Shown here piece by piece: positions 1 to 9,700 of a stretch of DNA of 64,000 nt. Numbering within the stretch: the first letter of the stretch is position 1; every line of letters begins with the position of its first letter. Position numbers and translations under genes: made by a program. Origin of the DNA: Treponema socranskii subsp. buccale (lineage in GTDB: Bacteria; Spirochaetota; Spirochaetia; Treponematales; Treponemataceae); NCBI RefSeq assembly GCF_024181585.1, contig NZ_CP054258.1, positions 1,240,001-1,304,000 on the forward strand, written 5' to 3'. Below the pieces are notes generated by a model. That model was not told where the DNA came from and did not search any database. It worked only from the letters and a program-made list of their open reading frames with translations.

Positions 1-1
1 C

Positions 2-343
2 AAGCGTAAGCGCGAACTCGTGTTTTTGTCATGGAAACTCGGAGGGGGAGCTTCGTCGATCGGCAGACAGGGCAGACTGCAGATTACGCTGTACAACAAA
101 GACGATGCGTTTCAGGAAATCAAAGAGACGATCGAAGCGAAAAAAACGGCGGACACGAGCAAAAAGACGCTTATCGATTTTTACCGCGAACTTCCCGAAG
201 GACAGGAGGGTATCGACTTGGGACTGTACTACCTGTCCTATCTCGATGACGCGTGCAAAAAAGTCGGCGTCAAATTCGAATCGCTCGTGAGTCAGTTTAC
301 GGCAAGCGATTTAACCGTTATCAATCTGATATTCAATTTTTAA
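2..343 (+). CDS. C-terminal part of an unrecognised protein (5' end outside window)
   Basis: The reading frame is open from the first bases of the window (KRKRELVFLSWKLGGG...) and ends at TAA 341-343, so this is the last ~113 residues of a longer protein. The piece is hydrophilic with no membrane segment or motif that I recognise. It stops 2 nt before the ATG of the following lipoprotein, so both are probably one transcript with trmB and ligA. An internal GTG at 20 could also act as a start, but the frame continues upstream without a stop, which favours truncation. No function is proposed. Confidence 0.6.
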   Translation, partial: KRKRELVFLSWKLGGGASSIGRQGRLQITLYNKDDAFQEIKETIEAKKTADTSKKTLIDFYRELPEGQEGIDLGLYYLSYLDDACKKVGVKFESLVSQFTASDLTVINLIFNF

Positions 344-345
344 CC

Positions 346-999
346 ATGAAATCGTCCGCACTTCTTTTTGTGTTCATCGTTTCACTCCTTTTTTTTTCCT
401 GTTCATCTTCGCTTCCCGATGTGAAAGCTGTACGGGCGGTTTCAATTTTCGATTATACCGACGGTGATTCCTATCCGCGTATGCGCCTTGCAGTCTTTAC
501 CGAAACGGGAAGCGATGTGCGGAGAGCCGAAAGCATCCGCATTGTCTCGAAGGAGACAGGCTGGGAGTGGAAAGCGGACGATGTCGAAATTTTTTCTTCC
601 GATGCGAAGATGTGGGCGGGCTATACGAATTTCGTTTCTCCCGGAGATCGGGCAATCCCGCAGGGAGCGTATACGCTTTTTTATACGGATGCGCTCGGCC
701 ATGACGCGGAAAGCTCTTTTTCCGTTTTTTATCCCGCATCCCTTCGGCGTACGCGAGCCGGAGAGGCGAAGGAAAAACTCGGAACAGGGGTGAGCGAACG
801 GATCGCCGTCTACGATGAAGAAGACGCCCTCATCTACTTCGATGCGCGTAAAGCCGAATGGAAATCGGACGACGACGTATGGCGGGAAATGGAAAACGCT
901 TCCCGCATGCGGCTTTGCTTTTCAAATGCGGATGCGTCGGTGCTGTGCTTTATGCCTTTTATCGATCGCCCTGAAATTTCACCGGCGAGCGGGGAGTGA
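346..999 (+). CDS. Predicted lipoprotein of unknown function
   Basis: A 217-residue protein beginning [19 protein letters not shown]: a short basic start, a hydrophobic core and a Cys at residue 19 after FFS, which fits the loose lipobox of spirochaetes. It should therefore be a lipid-anchored envelope protein. The rest is soluble and matches no family I know. ATG 346 is chosen because it gives the signal peptide; the longer frame from 253 does not. The 3' end overlaps trmB by 4 nt (GTGA), indicating translational coupling. Confidence 0.75.
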   Translation: MKSSALLFVFIVSLLFFSCSSSLPDVKAVRAVSIFDYTDGDSYPRMRLAVFTETGSDVRRAESIRIVSKETGWEWKADDVEIFSSDAKMWAGYTNFVSPGDRAIPQGAYTLFYTDALGHDAESSFSVFYPASLRRTRAGEAKEKLGTGVSERIAVYDEEDALIYFDARKAEWKSDDDVWREMENASRMRLCFSNADASVLCFMPFIDRPEISPASGE

Positions 1000-1706
1000 G
1001 CGCTTTGAACGAGGCGGGCGTATTTGAAGAAAAGCGGCCTTTCCGAGACGTAAAAACCTATGTCGTGAGGGCGTCGCGCATGACCTCGGCGCAAAAGCGC
1101 AATTACGCGGAGCTTGCCCCGAAGTGGTGCGTTCCGTACCGGGAATCGCTTATCGATTACACAGCTCTTTTCGGAAACGAAAAACCGGTTACGATCGAAA
1201 TCGGTTTCGGCATGGGAAGCGCGACGGCGGAAATCGCTTTTAACAATCCCGATAAAAATTATATCGGCATCGAAGTACATAAGCCCGGCATCGGAAAGCT
1301 GCTCGGCGAAATCCGCAATCGCAGTTTGGAAAATCTCCGCATCATCGAAGGCGATGCGGCTCCGGTGCTTTCGAATATGATCGCCGACGATTCGGTTTCC
1401 GCCTTTCACGTATTTTTTCCCGATCCGTGGCCGAAAAAGCGTCATCACAAACGGCGTCTCGTACAGCGGCCGAGAACCGATCTCTTCGCATCGAAACTCG
1501 AAGAAGGCGGCTATTTTTACATGGTAACCGATTGGAGCGAATACGCGGATTTTGCGCTTTCGGAGCTCACGGCGACGGAAGGCTTTGTCAACGCGTACGA
1601 GGGCTTTGCCGAAAAAAAAGCGTGGCGGCCCGAAACGAAATTCGAAATGCGCGGAATACGTGCCGCTCGGGAAATTCGCGAACTTTATTTTTTAAAACGA
1701 CGATGA
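996..1706 (+). CDS. trmB: tRNA (guanine-N7-)-methyltransferase TrmB
   Basis: A 236-residue cytosolic enzyme that makes m7G46 in the tRNA variable loop using S-adenosylmethionine. The SAM-binding motif EIGFGMG lies at residues 68-74 and the family signature [14 protein letters not shown] starts at 141; TDWSEYA and the terminal T-K-FE-RG block follow. The start is GTG 996, overlapping the upstream lipoprotein stop; ~30 residues precede the domain, as is common in the family. ligA starts 6 nt after the stop, so this is one operon. Length and motifs are normal. Confidence 0.95.
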   Translation: MSALNEAGVFEEKRPFRDVKTYVVRASRMTSAQKRNYAELAPKWCVPYRESLIDYTALFGNEKPVTIEIGFGMGSATAEIAFNNPDKNYIGIEVHKPGIGKLLGEIRNRSLENLRIIEGDAAPVLSNMIADDSVSAFHVFFPDPWPKKRHHKRRLVQRPRTDLFASKLEEGGYFYMVTDWSEYADFALSELTATEGFVNAYEGFAEKKAWRPETKFEMRGIRAAREIRELYFLKRR

Positions 1707-1712
1707 GGGTGT

Positions 1713-3683
1713 ATGGACGAACTGTTTGCTTCCGATACGGCGGGTGAACAAAAACGCGCCGCGGATGAGACGCGGAAAAAGCGCATTGCGGAACTCCGAA
1801 AATCGATACGGCGCTATCAAAAATCCTATTACGACGGCGAAGGCGAAATAAGCGATGAAGCCTTCGATGCGCTGTGGGATGAGCTGAAGTCTCTCAATCC
1901 TTCCGATCCGCTTTTAAAAAAGATCGGACAGGATTCGGGCAATTTCGAAAAAGTCCGCCATATCATGCCGATGGGCAGTCAGGAAAAAGTTGCAAACCCC
2001 GAACAGTTTTTAGGCTGGGCGCAAAAGCACGACTACGGCGAATACCTCGTCGAATATAAGCTCGACGGCGCGTCTCTCGAACTGCAATACGAAAAAGGAA
2101 ATCTCGTGCACGCCGTAACGCGGGGCGACGGGACGATCGGAGACGACATCACGGCGAATGCAAAAAAGATGAAGGGCGTTCTCTTGACGCTTTCGTGTGC
2201 GGAAGACTTTACCGGAGCCGTGCGCGGCGAAGTGATTATGACGCACGGCGTTCACCGCGCGAAATACGGCGATAAAGCGAATTGCCGAAACGCTGCGAAC
2301 GGCATCATGAAACGCAAAGACGGTACGGGAAGCGAAGATTTGGAGATGATCGCATACGACGCGTGGGCGGCCGCAGGAGAGGCTCCGTTTCGGGACGAAG
2401 AAGAAAAAATCGCGTGGCTTTCGTCGTGCGGCTTTACCGTCGTGCCGCTTGCGATCTGTAAAACGGCCGATGAAGTCGTCGCATATCGCGCCCGCGTCAT
2501 GGAAAAGAGAAAATCGCTCGACTACGACATAGACGGGCTTGTCGTCAAAGAGCGGACGATCCGCAGGGACGATGCGGCGAGAGCGCGCCCCGAACGGCAG
2601 ATCGCGTTCAAGTTCAGTCTCGAAGAAGCGGTGTCCGTCGTCCGCAGCGTCGAATGGAGCAAAAACGGCGGAACCTATACTCCCGTCGCGATTTTCGATC
2701 CCGTGGAACTCGCCGGCACGACCGTGCAGCGAGCGAGCCTTGCAAACCCCGATACGATGCGCGCCCTCGGCGTTGCAGTCGGTTCGTCCGTCGTCGTCGT
2801 AAAACGGGGAGAGATCATCCCGAAAATCGAAAGCGTCGTTCCGAACGAAAATGCGACGACTCCCGTCGTCTTTCCGAAAACCTGCGAAACCTGCGGCACT
2901 CCTCTCGTCGATGAAGGTTCTCGCCTTTTTTGTCCGAACAAGTCGTGTCCCAAGCGCGTGCTGCATCAGCTTTTGAAGTGGGTGCAAATCGTCGATATCC
3001 GCGATTTGGGAGAAGCGCTCGTCACTGCTCTTTTCAACGCGGGAAAGCTTTCTTCGATCACCGATATCTATACCCTTACCGTCGATGAGCTCACGCCGTT
3101 TTTTTTGAACGAAGAAAGCATCGCCATGGAAAAAGAATCGCTCGGAGCGGCGAAGGTTGTCGCGTCGATCGGAAACAGAAGGCGCCTAAGCCTTTCGGCT
3201 TTTATCGCGGGATTCGATATCGAAGGGATAGGGGAGACGATGGCGGAAAAACTCGTCGCCTCAGGCTTCGATACGCTCGAAAAACTTTTGCGGGCATCGG
3301 AAGCGGACATTGCAGGCGTGTACGGCTTTGCCGAAAAGACGGCGAAGATTGCGGTCGAAGGGCTTTCCGAAAACTCAAACGAAATGCGCTCCCTCGTTTT
3401 GTCGGAGACGATAGCGATCATCGAGCAAAAAGCCGGAGTTTTTGCGGGAAAATCCTTTTGCTTTACCGGAGAGCTTTCGACGATGAAGCGAGCCGATGCG
3501 GAAGCTCTCGTGAAAGCGGGGGGCGGCATCTGCAAATCGTCGGTGACAAAAGATTTATCCTATCTCGTTACGAACGATAAAGAAAGCGGATCGTCGAAAA
3601 ACGCAAAAGCCGCAAAATTCGGCATTCCCGTCATCGACGAAAAAGAATTTATTAAAATGGCGAACGTCGAAACAGCGCGTTAA
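1713..3683 (+). CDS. ligA: NAD-dependent DNA ligase LigA
   Basis: A 656-residue ligase that seals nicks in replication and repair using NAD+. In order: Ia domain; adenylation domain with the nucleotidyl Lys116 in KLDG (116-119) and TRGDGTIGDDIT; OB fold; four-Cys zinc finger (CETCG...CPNKSCPKR) at about 389-412; helix-hairpin-helix region (GIGETMAEKLV, VYGFAEKTA); BRCT domain from about residue 575 (FAGKSFCFTGEL) to the end. The adenylation motif reads EYKLDG. Length is normal, all key residues are visible, and the gene follows trmB by 6 nt. Confidence 0.97.
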   Translation: MDELFASDTAGEQKRAADETRKKRIAELRKSIRRYQKSYYDGEGEISDEAFDALWDELKSLNPSDPLLKKIGQDSGNFEKVRHIMPMGSQEKVANPEQFLGWAQKHDYGEYLVEYKLDGASLELQYEKGNLVHAVTRGDGTIGDDITANAKKMKGVLLTLSCAEDFTGAVRGEVIMTHGVHRAKYGDKANCRNAANGIMKRKDGTGSEDLEMIAYDAWAAAGEAPFRDEEEKIAWLSSCGFTVVPLAICKTADEVVAYRARVMEKRKSLDYDIDGLVVKERTIRRDDAARARPERQIAFKFSLEEAVSVVRSVEWSKNGGTYTPVAIFDPVELAGTTVQRASLANPDTMRALGVAVGSSVVVVKRGEIIPKIESVVPNENATTPVVFPKTCETCGTPLVDEGSRLFCPNKSCPKRVLHQLLKWVQIVDIRDLGEALVTALFNAGKLSSITDIYTLTVDELTPFFLNEESIAMEKESLGAAKVVASIGNRRRLSLSAFIAGFDIEGIGETMAEKLVASGFDTLEKLLRASEADIAGVYGFAEKTAKIAVEGLSENSNEMRSLVLSETIAIIEQKAGVFAGKSFCFTGELSTMKRADAEALVKAGGGICKSSVTKDLSYLVTNDKESGSSKNAKAAKFGIPVIDEKEFIKMANVETAR

Positions 3684-3694
3684 AGCGAGGCGGT

Positions 3695-4318
3695 ATGGCG
3701 AGAGAAAGAACGGCAGGCTATTTCATTTTCAACGCGGTCTTTGCCTCTTTCCTCGCTTTGTTTATCGTGTTTGCCGTCCGCTTTGCAAACTGTTTCGGAG
3801 CTGCCGAAAGACTTCCCGGCGTCGAGCGCTATGAAATCATGAGGATTTTACCGTACGGGACGAGCGCCGGCTCCGACGGAGAAACCGTGAGCGCTTCCGT
3901 TTCGATACTCGACACGAGCGGCAACGAATGCGCGCGGATCGAGCGTTCGTGGCGGGGTTCCGTTCTCGCCGTCGATTTTAAAAGTGCGGAGTTTTCGGGC
4001 AAGCGTTTTTATTTTCCGTGCGAACTCTACGGCAGGGAAATCGTATCGGCTGCTTCTCCCTTTTTCCGTCGTCGCGGCACGGAGCTTTTTCGCTATTACA
4101 ACGAAAATACGCAGTGTATGCTTTTGGGCGCTTCTTCGACGTTCGAAGGCAGGCGCGATCTGTATTCGCTTGCCCGTTTCGCCTTCTCGCCGTTTTCAGC
4201 CTTTGCCGCGGACTTTTCGCGCCGTTATTCGGCGGATCTCTCGCAGTGCAGGGCGGGCGTCTATTACAGCGTCATAGTCGGCACGGACGGAACGCTCAAA
4301 ATCGAAGCGACGTATTGA
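3695..4318 (+). CDS. Membrane-anchored protein of unknown function
   Basis: A 207-residue protein with one N-terminal hydrophobic segment (about residues 8-31, FIFNAVFASFLALFIVFAVR) and a predominantly extracytoplasmic remainder, suggesting a signal anchor. There is no lipobox and no family that I recognise. ATG 3695 follows GAGGCGGT, a reasonable ribosome-binding site, and the gene lies 11 nt after ligA, so it closes the plus-strand operon. It converges on the LytM peptidase gene with only 5 nt between the stops. Confidence 0.65.
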   Translation: MARERTAGYFIFNAVFASFLALFIVFAVRFANCFGAAERLPGVERYEIMRILPYGTSAGSDGETVSASVSILDTSGNECARIERSWRGSVLAVDFKSAEFSGKRFYFPCELYGREIVSAASPFFRRRGTELFRYYNENTQCMLLGASSTFEGRRDLYSLARFAFSPFSAFAADFSRRYSADLSQCRAGVYYSVIVGTDGTLKIEATY

Positions 4319-4323
4319 CGGTG

Positions 4324-5343
4324 CTATTGCTGTTTCGTATACGCGTAATCGCCGGTAAAAAAGTCCGGAGAGACGGCGCACATATTGAGCCGCACTTCCC
4401 AGTGCAGATGCGGACCCGTCGCAAGCCCCGTTTTACCCGAAAGCCCGAGCACATCTCCCTGTTTGACGCTTTGTCCCTCTTTGACGTTTAAAGCGCTCAA
4501 GTGATAGTAGAGACTGTATAGACCCGGTGCGTGGGCGATGACGACGCTGTAGCCGGTCGTAATGCGATTTTCCGCCATGACGACTTTTCCGTCGGCGCAG
4601 GCGGCGATACTGGTACCTTCGGGAACTCCGTAGTCGATGCCGTAGTGAGCCGATGCCGCCGATTTTCCGTCCGTATAGCGGTACACGCGCCGGTCGCCGA
4701 AAAGCGATGTTCTCCTCGTGTCCGCCGCGACGGGCGGCACGAAAGGCTTTATCGTGTAGACGTCGGAGAGGATAACCGTTTCCAAAAGCGCATTCAGCTT
4801 TTCGCTCTGTGCGATGCGCTCGGGACTCGTATTCGTTCTGATCCCCGTGTTCCGCGCGTCGAGCGCTATCGTTTCACTGTTAAAGTCTTTTTTAATAACA
4901 GTGATCGGAAGCGTAAACTCTTCGGCGTCCGCACCGAAGGCGCTGTAGACGACTTTGATCGCATACGCTCCGTTGGAAACCCATATCGAAATCGGTACGT
5001 AGGCTAAAAGTTCCTGTACGCTTTGCCGCTTTGCTTTTTGATTGATATAAAAAAATTGCGCCGAATCGATCTTTTTCGTTTCGGTACGGAGTTCCGCTTG
5101 AGCTACCGTATCCTTGACGGCGCGCTTCCGCTCTTTTCCCCGAAGGGTCATCCGAACGACGATAGCGTCTCCCGGCTCGGCTTTCGAATTGTATTCGACG
5201 CCGACCGTACACGCGCTTCCTTCGAACGAAGCCGTATCCGCTGATGTATACGACGCGCAGAGAGCTGCAAAAATCGCGATACAAAAAAATTTCGAAAAAA
5301 TTGCCAGAGGTGAGTTTTTCGAGATGCCCTTAAACTTATACAT
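4324..5343 (-). CDS. Secreted M23 (LytM-type) metallopeptidase
   Basis: A 339-residue exported protein with an N-terminal hydrophobic signal (about 17-36) and a C-terminal LytM/M23 domain. The zinc ligands are visible: H233 and D237 in HYGIDYG, and H312/H314 in GPHLHWE; GKTGLATG precedes the HLH. The middle (40-200) is beta-rich and specific. M23 enzymes cut peptidoglycan cross-bridges or peptides in the periplasm. The start overlaps the recJ stop by 8 nt and a GGGAGGA site precedes it by 8 nt, so it is coupled to recJ. All catalytic ligands are present, so activity is likely; substrate is inferred. Confidence 0.88.
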   Translation of the reverse strand: MYKFKGISKNSPLAIFSKFFCIAIFAALCASYTSADTASFEGSACTVGVEYNSKAEPGDAIVVRMTLRGKERKRAVKDTVAQAELRTETKKIDSAQFFYINQKAKRQSVQELLAYVPISIWVSNGAYAIKVVYSAFGADAEEFTLPITVIKKDFNSETIALDARNTGIRTNTSPERIAQSEKLNALLETVILSDVYTIKPFVPPVAADTRRTSLFGDRRVYRYTDGKSAASAHYGIDYGVPEGTSIAACADGKVVMAENRITTGYSVVIAHAPGLYSLYYHLSALNVKEGQSVKQGDVLGLSGKTGLATGPHLHWEVRLNMCAVSPDFFTGDYAYTKQQ

Positions 5344-7495
5344 GTCCGTGTCCTCCCGACCGAACGAAATCGGTGATTATCATTTGCGGCGTTACCGCGC
5401 CGTTGAACGTATTTCTGTTCATCGAATACAAAACGTCGAGTACATCGCCCTTGTTGAAGTCGCGCCCGAGCCGCTCTCCTTCGCCCCAAAAGAGCGCGGG
5501 GAATTTATATTTTCCGCAGTCGAACGTGATTTTCAAGTGCCGCCGTTCGCTTTTGCCGACGAGGGTCGCATCGGTTACGGGAAGCGCTTTCGACAAAAAG
5601 ACGATTTCGCGATTGCCCTCACCGAAGGGTTCGAACGCATCGACAACCGAGAGGATTGCGGGCGAAAGGTAGGGCGCGGGAAGTTCCGCATCCACGTCGA
5701 GGGTATCCGATTCCGGATCGAGGACAATGTGCAAGGCTGCAGTTTTGAGCCTTTCGGTAAAGAGCGGAAGTTTTTCTTTCGGAAACGAAAAGCCCGCCGC
5801 GCAGTTATGCCCGCCGTAGCTTATAAAGATATCGCCGAGAGAGGCGAGGAAGTCCGTCGCATTGAGGCCGCGGCAGCTTCGCATGGAGCCTACGGCAACG
5901 TCTCCGTCGATAAAGGTGATGACGATCGCAGGCGTTTTGTATTTTGCCATGAGGCGCGAAGCGAGGATACCCGTAACGCCCTTATTTATCCGCTCGTCGA
6001 CGACGACGCAGAGTTTTTTTCCGCAGCGCTCGAAGCTCTCTTCCGCTTGGATTGCCGTAACGCTCGCCGCATCTCCGACAAAGGCTTTTCTCTTTTCGTT
6101 GAGAGCGATGATCTCTTCGGCTCTTTTTTCACGCACGTCGGCATCGGGCGAGATGAGCATTTCGAGGGCGGCATTCGACTCGCCCATGCGGCCTGCGGCG
6201 TTGAGAGCGGGGATGACCGTCCACGACAGATCGGAAGAGCTTATCTTTTTTCCCGCGACGGAAAGACGCGAAAACAATTCGACAAGACCCGGCCGCACCT
6301 TTCCTTCGTTTATCGCGTCCAGTCCCGCTTTGACGAGGATTCTGTTTTCGTCTTTCAGCGGCATAATATCGGCGATAGCGGCGACGGCGACGAGTTCGAG
6401 ATCGTTTTGCCGGTCGGCAAGTATTTGCTTCGTTTCGATTTTTTTTTCGGCAAAGCTTACGAATATATTGTAAAAGCCGTCGATTTCGCTTATCGGATGC
6501 GCGCTGTATTTTGCGATGCGCGAAGCGTCTTTCGCTGCAAGGAGACTCATGCGCGAAAGAGAGGGGATGAGCTTTGAAACTTCCGGACGGAGGTCTGCCG
6601 TATTGAATTCGACACCGCGTCCGAATATGTCCGATAGCTGCTTTTTGACCGCTTCTTCGTTCCACGTAAATATCTGCGCACCTTTCAAAAATTCGGGAAG
6701 TTTCGTTTGCGCTATCGATATGCCCCCGCCCCTTATGTGCTCCGAAAGGGATGCCGTGCGGACGAGGTTTCGCACTTTTACGCAGTCGATGTATACGCCT
6801 TCCGTTTCTGCAGGCCTCACATTCAAAAGCGCGATTTCCGCTTTGTACAATTCCGATTCGCTGAAGCGGAGCGCTTCGACGAGCTTGTACGAAACCGCCG
6901 CGCCCGAAATATCGGCAAAGGGATAGCCCGAATCTTTTACTTTCGGATCGAGAATCGCACAGGCATCGGGAAGCGTTTCGGGCGGATTGTGGTGATCGGT
7001 GACGATGACGTCGATACCGAGTTCTCTCGCGTGCGCGATTTCGGCCGCGTTTGAAATACCGCAGTCGACCGTTATGATGAGCGAACCGTAGTCTTTCGCA
7101 AAGTCGTCGACCGCCTGCATCGAAAGACCGTAAGCGTCGTCTCCGACGGGAAGCCGCCACGAAACGTCATAGCCGCTCTTTTGTAAATACGTGTAGAGGA
7201 TGGCCGTCGCGCTTACGCCGTCGACATCGCGGTCGCCGAAAATCAATATCTTTTCGCCTTCTTCTTTTGCACTCGTAATACGGTCGACCGCGTCTTCCAT
7301 ATTTGAAAACAAAAAAGGGTTGTGCAAAAAGCGCAGATCGCTTTCTTTAAAATACAGTACGTCGTTCGCCTGCGTAATGCCGCGCCGCACCATAATCGAA
7401 GCGGTGAGCGCATCGACGCCGTACAGATCGCACAGCGCTTTTACCGCTTCCCTCGATACCTCTTTTTTACGCCATTCTTTCAAAATCTTTTCCAT
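5336..7495 (-). CDS. recJ: Single-stranded-DNA exonuclease RecJ
   Basis: A 719-residue 5'-3' ssDNA exonuclease of recombination and mismatch repair. The DHH phosphoesterase motifs are DRDVD (88-92), TVDCG (142-146) and TDHH (166-169), then PFADISGAAV. The DHHA1 domain carries GGHNCAAGFSF, and the C-terminal OB domain is present. The protein is about 140 residues longer than a typical RecJ; the extra length lies between the DHH and DHHA1 parts, as in several spirochaete versions. It sits between a pyrimidine phosphorylase and the M23 gene, all on the minus strand and closely spaced. Confidence 0.93.
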   Translation of the reverse strand: MEKILKEWRKKEVSREAVKALCDLYGVDALTASIMVRRGITQANDVLYFKESDLRFLHNPFLFSNMEDAVDRITSAKEEGEKILIFGDRDVDGVSATAILYTYLQKSGYDVSWRLPVGDDAYGLSMQAVDDFAKDYGSLIITVDCGISNAAEIAHARELGIDVIVTDHHNPPETLPDACAILDPKVKDSGYPFADISGAAVSYKLVEALRFSESELYKAEIALLNVRPAETEGVYIDCVKVRNLVRTASLSEHIRGGGISIAQTKLPEFLKGAQIFTWNEEAVKKQLSDIFGRGVEFNTADLRPEVSKLIPSLSRMSLLAAKDASRIAKYSAHPISEIDGFYNIFVSFAEKKIETKQILADRQNDLELVAVAAIADIMPLKDENRILVKAGLDAINEGKVRPGLVELFSRLSVAGKKISSSDLSWTVIPALNAAGRMGESNAALEMLISPDADVREKRAEEIIALNEKRKAFVGDAASVTAIQAEESFERCGKKLCVVVDERINKGVTGILASRLMAKYKTPAIVITFIDGDVAVGSMRSCRGLNATDFLASLGDIFISYGGHNCAAGFSFPKEKLPLFTERLKTAALHIVLDPESDTLDVDAELPAPYLSPAILSVVDAFEPFGEGNREIVFLSKALPVTDATLVGKSERRHLKITFDCGKYKFPALFWGEGERLGRDFNKGDVLDVLYSMNRNTFNGAVTPQMIITDFVRSGGHGHV

Positions 7496-7515
7496 CCGTT
7501 TCGTTTATCAATTTT

Positions 7516-8868
7516 TTACTGCCGTATCGTTTTTATGATGAGCGGTTTTTTATCGGGAGCCGTGTCGGAGTAGGCGAGGGCGTCTTCAATTTTGCGCTTC
7601 GCGCCTGCAAGACACGCTTCGTCTTTTCCGTATATGTCGAGGATGCGATCCCCCTTGTGCACGAAGTCTCCCGTTTTTGCATGTACGATAAAACCCGCGT
7701 CGGGGCATACTGCATCGCTCGTTTTATTTCGCCCGACGCCCAAATCGATTCCCGCAAGGCCGACTGAAAGCGCGTCGAGCGTGAGAAAGCCGCTTTCCCC
7801 GGCTTCAATCGCCGCGTGATGGGATGACCGCCTCTTTCCGATTTCCGAAAGGAGCTTTGCAGGATTTCCGCCCTGGTCTTCGACGTTTTGTAAAAACTTT
7901 TCTCGAGCCGCCCCCGATTCGACTGCATGCTTGCATTGAGAACGCGCATCCTCTTCCGTTTTCGCTTTACCTCCGAGTAAAAGCATTTCACTGCAGAGCG
8001 CGTACGTTTCTTCCATGACGTCTTCCGGTCCGCGCCCTTCGAGACACTCGAGCGTCTCTTCGATTTCGAGAAAGTTTCCGACTTTTTTTCCGAGCGGCGT
8101 GTCCATGCCGGTGATGAAAGCGGACGCTTTTTTGCCCATGGCGGACGCCGTTTTTACGAGCGAGAGAGCGAGAGGCTCCGCATCGTACATCGATTTCATA
8201 AACGCGCCCGAACCGCACTTGACGTCGAAAACGAGCGCGTCGCTTCCTTCGGCAACTTTTTTCGATAAGATGCTCGACGTGATAAGTGCGATCGATTCGA
8301 CGGTTTCCGTCACATCGCGGAGCGCGTACAAAAGCCTGTCGGCGGGGACGATCTTTTTCGTCTGCCCCGTCATCGCAAAGCCGGTTTTCGCTATAAGTTT
8401 TGCAAAGGTTTCAGGAGTGAGGTCGGTTCGATAGCCTTCGATCGATTCAAGCTTGTCGAGCGTACCGCCCGTATAGCCGAGCGCGCGCCCGCTCATCATC
8501 GGAACCTGTACGCCGCAGCACGCCGCGATCGGCGCAAGCGGGAGCGAAATCTTGTCTCCGACGCCGCCGGTCGAATGTTTATCGACAAAGGGGCCGGAAA
8601 GACGGGCGGCTCTCAAGTCTATGACATCGCCCGAGCGGAGCATGACGTCGGTGAGCATACCCGTCTCTTCGAATGTCATGCCGTTAAAATAGATCGCCAT
8701 AAGCCACGAAGCGATTTGATAATCGGGAATCATCCCTTCGACATAGCCTGAAACCATAAACGCGATCTCTTCCCGAGTGAGAGCGGTGCTTTGTGCGATC
8801 TTTTTCGTTCCGTCTTCGCCGCGGACAAAGGTGCCGCGCTTTTTTGCAATGATATCCGTCGCTTTCAT
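7516..8868 (-). CDS. deoA: Pyrimidine-nucleoside (thymidine) phosphorylase
   Basis: A 450-residue enzyme that splits thymidine/uridine with phosphate into base and (deoxy)ribose-1-phosphate for salvage. The phosphate-binding motif KHSTGGVGDKIS (97-108) and the family signature SGRALGYTGGTLDKLES (126 onward) are clear. Length fits both thymidine phosphorylase and the broader pyrimidine-nucleoside phosphorylase, and the sequence alone does not separate them, so the symbol is provisional. Its start overlaps the recO stop by 4 nt (ATGA). recJ follows 20 nt downstream. Confidence 0.93.
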   Translation of the reverse strand: MKATDIIAKKRGTFVRGEDGTKKIAQSTALTREEIAFMVSGYVEGMIPDYQIASWLMAIYFNGMTFEETGMLTDVMLRSGDVIDLRAARLSGPFVDKHSTGGVGDKISLPLAPIAACCGVQVPMMSGRALGYTGGTLDKLESIEGYRTDLTPETFAKLIAKTGFAMTGQTKKIVPADRLLYALRDVTETVESIALITSSILSKKVAEGSDALVFDVKCGSGAFMKSMYDAEPLALSLVKTASAMGKKASAFITGMDTPLGKKVGNFLEIEETLECLEGRGPEDVMEETYALCSEMLLLGGKAKTEEDARSQCKHAVESGAAREKFLQNVEDQGGNPAKLLSEIGKRRSSHHAAIEAGESGFLTLDALSVGLAGIDLGVGRNKTSDAVCPDAGFIVHAKTGDFVHKGDRILDIYGKDEACLAGAKRKIEDALAYSDTAPDKKPLIIKTIRQ

Positions 8869-9644
8869 AATATACCCATCCCTGTTGCAAGCGATTGTAA
8901 TTTTGTGCCGGCCGCCTGTTCCGAAAGAAAAAAAACGAGCCGTTTGAGCTCACCGAGCGCTTCGTCCGACACTTCGAATGCACGCGCTTTATACGGACTT
9001 AAACGCGAAACCGCGTCGAGGTAGCGGACGGCTTCGAGTGAAAGCATAAAACGGTTGGCGCTCTTTTCCCGTGCGGCGCACGAGGGGCAAAAAAAACCGT
9101 TTTCGGCCGCATTATATACTACCGCATCTCCCGTCAAATTTCCAGTGTTAAAACTGCGAGCGCACGACGCACAGGAGGAAGCGTCGCTTTGAATGCCGAG
9201 CAGTTCCATATAGCGCCATAAAAAGCGGACGAGCCCCCGCTCGCACTGACTTCCCTGCGCAATTTCAAGCCCGTCGAAAAATCCCGACGCGAGGCGCCAG
9301 CACGATTCGAAAGAGCCTGCGCACTTCGTTTTGATGACGAGTTCCGCCGCGAGAGAAGCCGCGTAGGACTTGTAGAGGTTTTCGCGGAACGAAAGGTGAT
9401 AGCGCTTTACATCGAAATCCGATATCTTTACGTTGCGTTCGAAATTGTCCGCTTCTTTACAGTAAAAATACGCCGTACCCGCGTTCCAAACGGAAACGAG
9501 AGAGCGCAGTTTGCTCTTTGCCCCTCCGTAAAGCGTCGCGTAGACCGTGCCGCGCTCTTTTGTCAAAAAACAAACCGAGCTGTTGAGTTCTCCGAGCGGC
9601 TTTACCGAAAAAACGATCGCCTCCGTAACGTAATTTCGCGGCAT
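8865..9644 (-). CDS. recO: DNA repair protein RecO
   Basis: A 259-residue RecO, which with RecR loads RecA on SSB-coated DNA. The N-terminal OB fold starts with TEAIVFSVKPLGELNSSVCFLT, and a four-Cys zinc site is formed by C158, C161, C186 and C189 (CASC...CPSC), followed by the helical C-terminus. ATG 9644 is the only good start. A promoter-like TGTACA-17-TATTAT lies directly upstream with only 6 nt between the -10 box and the ATG, so the mRNA may be leaderless. It forms an operon with the phosphorylase and recJ. Confidence 0.92.
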   Translation of the reverse strand: MPRNYVTEAIVFSVKPLGELNSSVCFLTKERGTVYATLYGGAKSKLRSLVSVWNAGTAYFYCKEADNFERNVKISDFDVKRYHLSFRENLYKSYAASLAAELVIKTKCAGSFESCWRLASGFFDGLEIAQGSQCERGLVRFLWRYMELLGIQSDASSCASCARSFNTGNLTGDAVVYNAAENGFFCPSCAAREKSANRFMLSLEAVRYLDAVSRLSPYKARAFEVSDEALGELKRLVFFLSEQAAGTKLQSLATGMGIL

Positions 9645-9650
9645 GGTTCA

Positions 9651-9679
9651 ATAATACTTCGAACAGCACATTTTGTACA
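9651..9679 (-). promoter_or_regulatory. Candidate promoter of recO operon
   Basis: On the minus strand TGTACA (9679-9674) is followed after exactly 17 nt by TATTAT (9656-9651). Six nt separate the -10 box from the recO ATG, so a transcript would begin at or next to the start codon. No ribosome-binding site is seen. Confidence 0.4.
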
Positions 9680-9700
9680 CTAAGCTACGGAAAATGTTTT

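Noticed and set aside
3510-3525. G-run in ligA as a second phase-variable tract
   Set aside because: Only six or seven G in a GC-rich Ala-Gly stretch of an essential gene; too short to be a likely slippage switch.
5114-6577. Long open frame of 487 codons on the plus strand
   Set aside because: It lies antisense to recJ, which has full domain evidence. Its translation is rich in Arg, Phe and Asp with no family pattern; this genome's codon use leaves many antisense frames open.
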